Source: Chryseobacterium sp. S0630
GTDB taxonomy: Bacteria; Bacteroidota; Bacteroidia; Flavobacteriales; Weeksellaceae
NCBI RefSeq assembly: GCF_024158915.1
Contig: NZ_JAMZGF010000003.1
Coordinates: forward strand, 1-64,000
Direction of reading: 5' to 3'
Length of the DNA stretch: 64,000 bases
The notes under the pieces are model-generated. The model saw only the letters and a list, made by a program, of their open reading frames with translations, ran no database searches and was not told the DNA's origin. Below, piece after piece: positions 61,615 to 64,000 of the stretch; within the stretch, counting starts at the first letter, position 1, and each line of letters opens with the position of its first letter. A program made the translations under genes and the position numbers.

Positions 61615-62053
61615 TTGAGAGAGGTTTTGATGTATCACCACCTAAGGAAGAGGTTGGATCAAAATTTGAATTATTATAGTTTACTAACCACCAAGCAGTA
61701 AATGAGAAAATTATTCCAACAAAAATTTGCCAAGGAATATTTTGTAAATATTTTCCTTTTACATTATAATACATTACCTGGCAAGCCATAAATAGTACAA
61801 TCGTATTTAAAATGCATGTTATTAAAATCACAGGCTTACGATATGTTACTTGATTATCAATGATTTTCATAATATAATCTAAACTTGATGTTACTGCAAT
61901 AGCAATAAAGTAGGTGATTAAATTTTGATTGAGATTTTTTACTAGATTTTGATCATTGTACATAATATCTAAGGTCAAAGGGATCAAAACTCCAATTGCC
62001 GCTAGAAACATTATTGCGAAAATGAAATATAATAGTATAGTTATAAATTTCAT
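61604..62053 (-). CDS. Four-helix membrane protein paired with the DGQHR gene
   Basis: A 149-aa integral membrane protein with four hydrophobic helices (FITILLYFIFAIMFLAAIGV at the start; LITYFIAIAVTS; VILITCILNTIVLFMACQVM; QIFVGIIFSFTAWWL) and a short polar tail. No known family is recognised. Overlap with the DGQHR gene start makes the two a unit: a membrane effector or anchor with a nucleotide-sensing partner is a testable idea seen in other defence systems. Confidence 0.7.
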   Translation of the reverse strand: MKFITILLYFIFAIMFLAAIGVLIPLTLDIMYNDQNLVKNLNQNLITYFIAIAVTSSLDYIMKIIDNQVTYRKPVILITCILNTIVLFMACQVMYYNVKGKYLQNIPWQIFVGIIFSFTAWWLVNYNNSNFDPTSSLGGDTSKPLSNGK

Positions 62054-62260
62054 CTATTAAAGGATTTAAAAGAATTAACAGTAAACTTACAAAAATACGC
62101 AATTATAGACGTTGCTTAATAACAATTTTTGAAAACTATCTTGAGGTTGCGGTGTGAAATTATAGTTAGAATATTAATTAGTAATAATTTATTTTCATTA
62201 GAATTAAAATGTAGAATAATTTCTTAATAATTTGGAAATGTAAAGAAATAACATGCTAGA

Positions 62261-62282
62261 AATCCCGACTCTCGTCAGGATT
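62261..62282 (-). terminator. Stem overlapping the end of the XRE gene
   Basis: AATCCCGAC (62261-62269) and GTCAGGATT (62274-62282) form a 9-bp stem with one G.U pair on the minus strand. The stop codon lies inside it and there is no T-run, so termination is uncertain. Confidence 0.35.
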
Positions 62283-62583
62283 TTCTCTTATTTTTATTTT
62301 TAAACTCTTTTTGTAAGCAATCAATTTCTAATTCTATTTTTTGTAATTCTTTTACGTCCAATTTTGTGAAAAGGAATAATATATTAATGTCTAAAAAATT
62401 GCTAAGTTTTACAATATTTTCAATTGTTGGATTTGTCAATCCTCGCTCAATTCTACCTACATGATCTTTAGAAATATTTAATTCCAATCCTAACTGGAAT
62501 TGGGATAATTCTCTCCTTAATCTATAGACTTGAATTATCTTACCAATTTGAAACTTTAAATCTTCTACCTGCCATTTATACAT
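62275..62583 (-). CDS. XRE-family HTH regulator
   Basis: A 102-aa protein with a standard XRE helix-turn-helix (about 12-70: QVYRLRRELSQFQLGLELNI, then RIERGLTNPTIENIVKLSN), then a Lys-rich tail. It is divergent from the SusC leader and upstream of the four-TM/DGQHR pair on the same strand (221-nt gap). It may control either unit, much as small XRE (C-protein-like) regulators set the timing of defence genes. Confidence 0.85.
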   Translation of the reverse strand: MYKWQVEDLKFQIGKIIQVYRLRRELSQFQLGLELNISKDHVGRIERGLTNPTIENIVKLSNFLDINILFLFTKLDVKELQKIELEIDCLQKEFKNKNKRKS

Positions 62584-62650
62584 GTAGTAAATTTTGATCT
62601 TTTAAATACTTTTCATGAAGATATATATGTCGTCTAATGTTTTTTTTTAT

Positions 62651-62658
62651 TATATTTG
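62651..62658 (+). promoter_or_regulatory. -7 promoter element feeding the SusC leader
   Basis: TATATTTG is an exact TAnnTTTG match on the plus strand. A transcript starting near 62665 would have a leader of about 570 nt before the SusC ATG (63232). Confidence 0.5.
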
Positions 62659-62756
62659 TAAAATAGGTTACAGATAATGTAACTTTGCGATACTTCAACG
62701 AAATATTAGAAGCTATTGCTTAGAATCTCGAAGCAGAAAACTGGTAATTTTCAAAT

Positions 62757-63082
62757 AACAACGAGATGATAGGCTTGAAGCTCACGACCTAGGCGTGGGC
62801 TCTCTTATCTGTTGTTATGGGTATACCAGTGCCTCTGCTCGGATAATGTAGAGTTCCATGCCATTTTATTTCATGCTGTTCGCTTTATCTCTACAGTAAA
62901 ATCTAAGCCCGCTTTCAAAATAGTATCAGACTACACGATACAATAGGAGGGTACAACCTATTGCGGCTTTAAAAAGCTTACACGGGAACACAGATTTCAT
63001 TCATATTAAATTCTTTCCGGTGCCCTAAAGGTCACTGATTGCAGAACCTCACCAGTCCTTTTTCATACTAAAGGGCATCAGG
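62757..63082 (+). ncRNA. Candidate structured RNA leader upstream of susC
   Basis: Four separable helices lie in line. (1) Outer AACAAC/GTTGTT (62757-62762 and 62811-62816), continued by AGAT/ATCT, with inner AGCTCACG/CGTGGGCT (62779-62786 and 62794-62801) and loop ACCTAGG. (2) TGTAGAG/CTCTACA (62847-62853 and 62889-62895). (3) CAATAGG/CCTATTG (62941-62947 and 62957-62963). (4) CCGGTGCCCT paired with AGGGCATCAGG (63017-63026 and 63072-63082) through one bulge and one G.U. Such density is unusual in this AT-rich DNA. It could be an attenuator, riboswitch-like leader or separate ncRNA. No known class was recognised. Confidence 0.45.
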
Positions 63083-63100
63083 AAAGTCTTTATCTAAAAA

Positions 63101-63196
63101 ATGAATCAAAAAACTACTCAACTTAAAATCAGAAGAAAGAAAAAAGCCCCTTCCCATAGAGTTTGCAGACCAACGGGAAAGAGCGTAGTTCAGTAA
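63101..63196 (+). CDS. Possible 31-aa basic leader peptide
   Basis: Frame from ATG 63101 to TAA 63194-63196, 35 nt before susC. It reads as a basic peptide with QLKIRRKKKAPSHRVCRPTG. Very short, with no family; it may be a leader peptide or simply part of the structured RNA. Confidence 0.25.
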   Translation: MNQKTTQLKIRRKKKAPSHRVCRPTGKSVVQ

Positions 63197-63231
63197 TTAA
63201 TCTTTAAAAAATTAAAAACCTTTACAAATCT

Positions 63232-64000
63232 ATGAAAAATTCCTATTACAATATAGGAGGCATTTTCTTTGGGCTCATGTTTACCACTGTAAGCATCTAT
63301 ACAAATGCCCAAATACGCACCATTTCCGGTACCGTAACCTCATCCGGCAAACCTTTGCAGGGAGTTATAATCTCCCAAGAGGGTAGTGATCAGGTAACCA
63401 TAACCGGTAACAACGGAACCTATACCTTACAGGTTTCAGCAGAAAATACCATCCTATTGTTCAGACACCCTGATTATGCAGAAGAAAAATTTACCGTCAC
63501 TAATCAAACCGTCGTTAATATCAGCTTAGAACAAAAAGTAAAGGGAATCGAAGAAGTCATTCTCAACGCTGGCTACTACAAAGTTAAAGACAAAGAAAGA
63601 ACCGGTAGTATCGCCAAAGTTTCAGCAAAAGATATAGGAAATCAACCCGTCACCAATGTCCTCTCTGCGGCCCAGGGAAGGGTAGCGGGAGTAAATATTG
63701 TACAGAACTCGGGAATACCTGGAGGAGGCTATGATATTCAGATAAGAGGAAAGAACAGCCTGCGTGCTCTTGGAAATAATCCATTATATGTCGTGGACGG
63801 GGTTCCGGTAGGAGGAGAAATGGCTTCTCAGTTTTCAGGAGCGGTACTGCCAGCCAGCAGTATCAACCCACTAAACAGCATCAATCCTGCGGATATTGAG
63901 AGTATTGAGATTCTGAAAGATGCAGATGCAACCTCGATCTATGGATCAAGGGGAGCGAATGGAGTAGTACTGGTAACCACAAAGAAAGGAAAATCAGGAA
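63232..64000 (+). CDS. SusC/RagA-family TonB-dependent outer-membrane receptor, 5' part
   Basis: The window ends inside this gene; 256 codons are visible. It has a signal peptide (about 1-26, ending in NAQ), a carboxypeptidase-like CNA-B domain (IRTISGTVTSSGKPLQGVII, to about residue 100), then the TonB-dependent plug, with VLSAAQGRVAGVNIVQNSG, NPLYVVDGVPVGG and IESIEILKDADATSIYGSRG (the SusC signature). Such receptors import glycans or peptides with a SusD partner, expected beyond the edge. A long structured leader and a -7 element precede it. Confidence 0.92.
   Translation, partial: MKNSYYNIGGIFFGLMFTTVSIYTNAQIRTISGTVTSSGKPLQGVIISQEGSDQVTITGNNGTYTLQVSAENTILLFRHPDYAEEKFTVTNQTVVNISLEQKVKGIEEVILNAGYYKVKDKERTGSIAKVSAKDIGNQPVTNVLSAAQGRVAGVNIVQNSGIPGGGYDIQIRGKNSLRALGNNPLYVVDGVPVGGEMASQFSGAVLPASSINPLNSINPADIESIEILKDADATSIYGSRGANGVVLVTTKKGKSG

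Noticed and set aside
62757-63196. Known RNA classes (tmRNA, RNase P RNA, group II intron domain V, tRNA) for the hairpin-rich leader
   Set aside because: None of the conserved core sequences of these RNAs could be found; GGAAAGTC near 63081 resembles part of RNase P but lacks its context.

Overview
The window looks like a Flavobacteriia chromosome, most likely Chryseobacterium or a close relative. It is AT-rich, its promoters carry the Bacteroidota -7 element TAnnTTTG, and Shine-Dalgarno sequences are scarce. Protein families point the same way: a Bacteroidota-type tyrosine integrase, a DUF3945/TopB conjugative-element module, the crtI-crtB-SRPBCC-crtZ-lycopene cyclase operon, and a SusC/RagA receptor. 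I saw no rRNA, tRNA, CRISPR array or intact insertion sequence. The genus is inference; no database search was run.

Layout. 0-2.6 kb: ordinary genes (DtxR-type repressor, threonine aldolase-like enzyme, lipoprotein). 2.9-4.7 kb: integrase and two excisionase-like HTH genes, the probable edge of an integrated element. 5-12.4 kb: GT14 glycosyltransferase, a DEAD-box protein with degenerate motifs beside a cold-shock protein, MaoC hydratase, and the Ku-LigD end-joining pair, in which ku carries a 1-base deletion near its start. 13.3-19.5 kb: MarR regulator and a carotenoid operon (phytoene desaturase, phytoene synthase, SRPBCC protein, hydroxylase, lycopene cyclase, lipocalin, GTP cyclohydrolase II), ending in a decayed NAD(P)-binding gene. 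19.7-28 kb: small stress-type proteins, a second MarR, YihY membrane protein, SDR, an uncharacterised minus-strand cluster and a Ca2+/H+ antiporter. 28.7-32.3 kb: GT4-like glycosyltransferase plus GH130 glycosidase. 33-34.3 kb: duplicated and rearranged debris, including a truncated cinA joined to an SDR tail. 34.3-41.7 kb: a DNA-damage block (accessory DnaE, DinB, LexA-like self-cleaving repressor, AlkB, membrane-anchored ExoVII-like protein).

42-46 kb is a conjugative-element module (HTH, DUF3945 protein, TopB). Hypothetical genes and nuclease fragments follow at 46-51.5 kb. The main defence locus is at 51.9-59.1 kb: a five-gene plus-strand operon of m5C methyltransferase, MORC/MutL-like GHKL ATPase, Z1 helicase, DUF4420 PD-(D/E)XK nuclease and an unknown protein. 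Facing it is a minus-strand group (HNH protein, DGQHR-domain protein, four-TM protein) and an XRE regulator. From 62.65 kb a plus-strand promoter leads through about 570 nt of hairpin-rich leader into a SusC gene cut by the window edge.

How they work together. Four themes recur: DNA-damage and stress survival, mobile-element maintenance, membrane/pigment protection, and anti-invader defence. Mobile genes at both flanks, repeated gene fragments and several frameshifts or truncations suggest that most of 2.7-64 kb is accessory DNA in flux.
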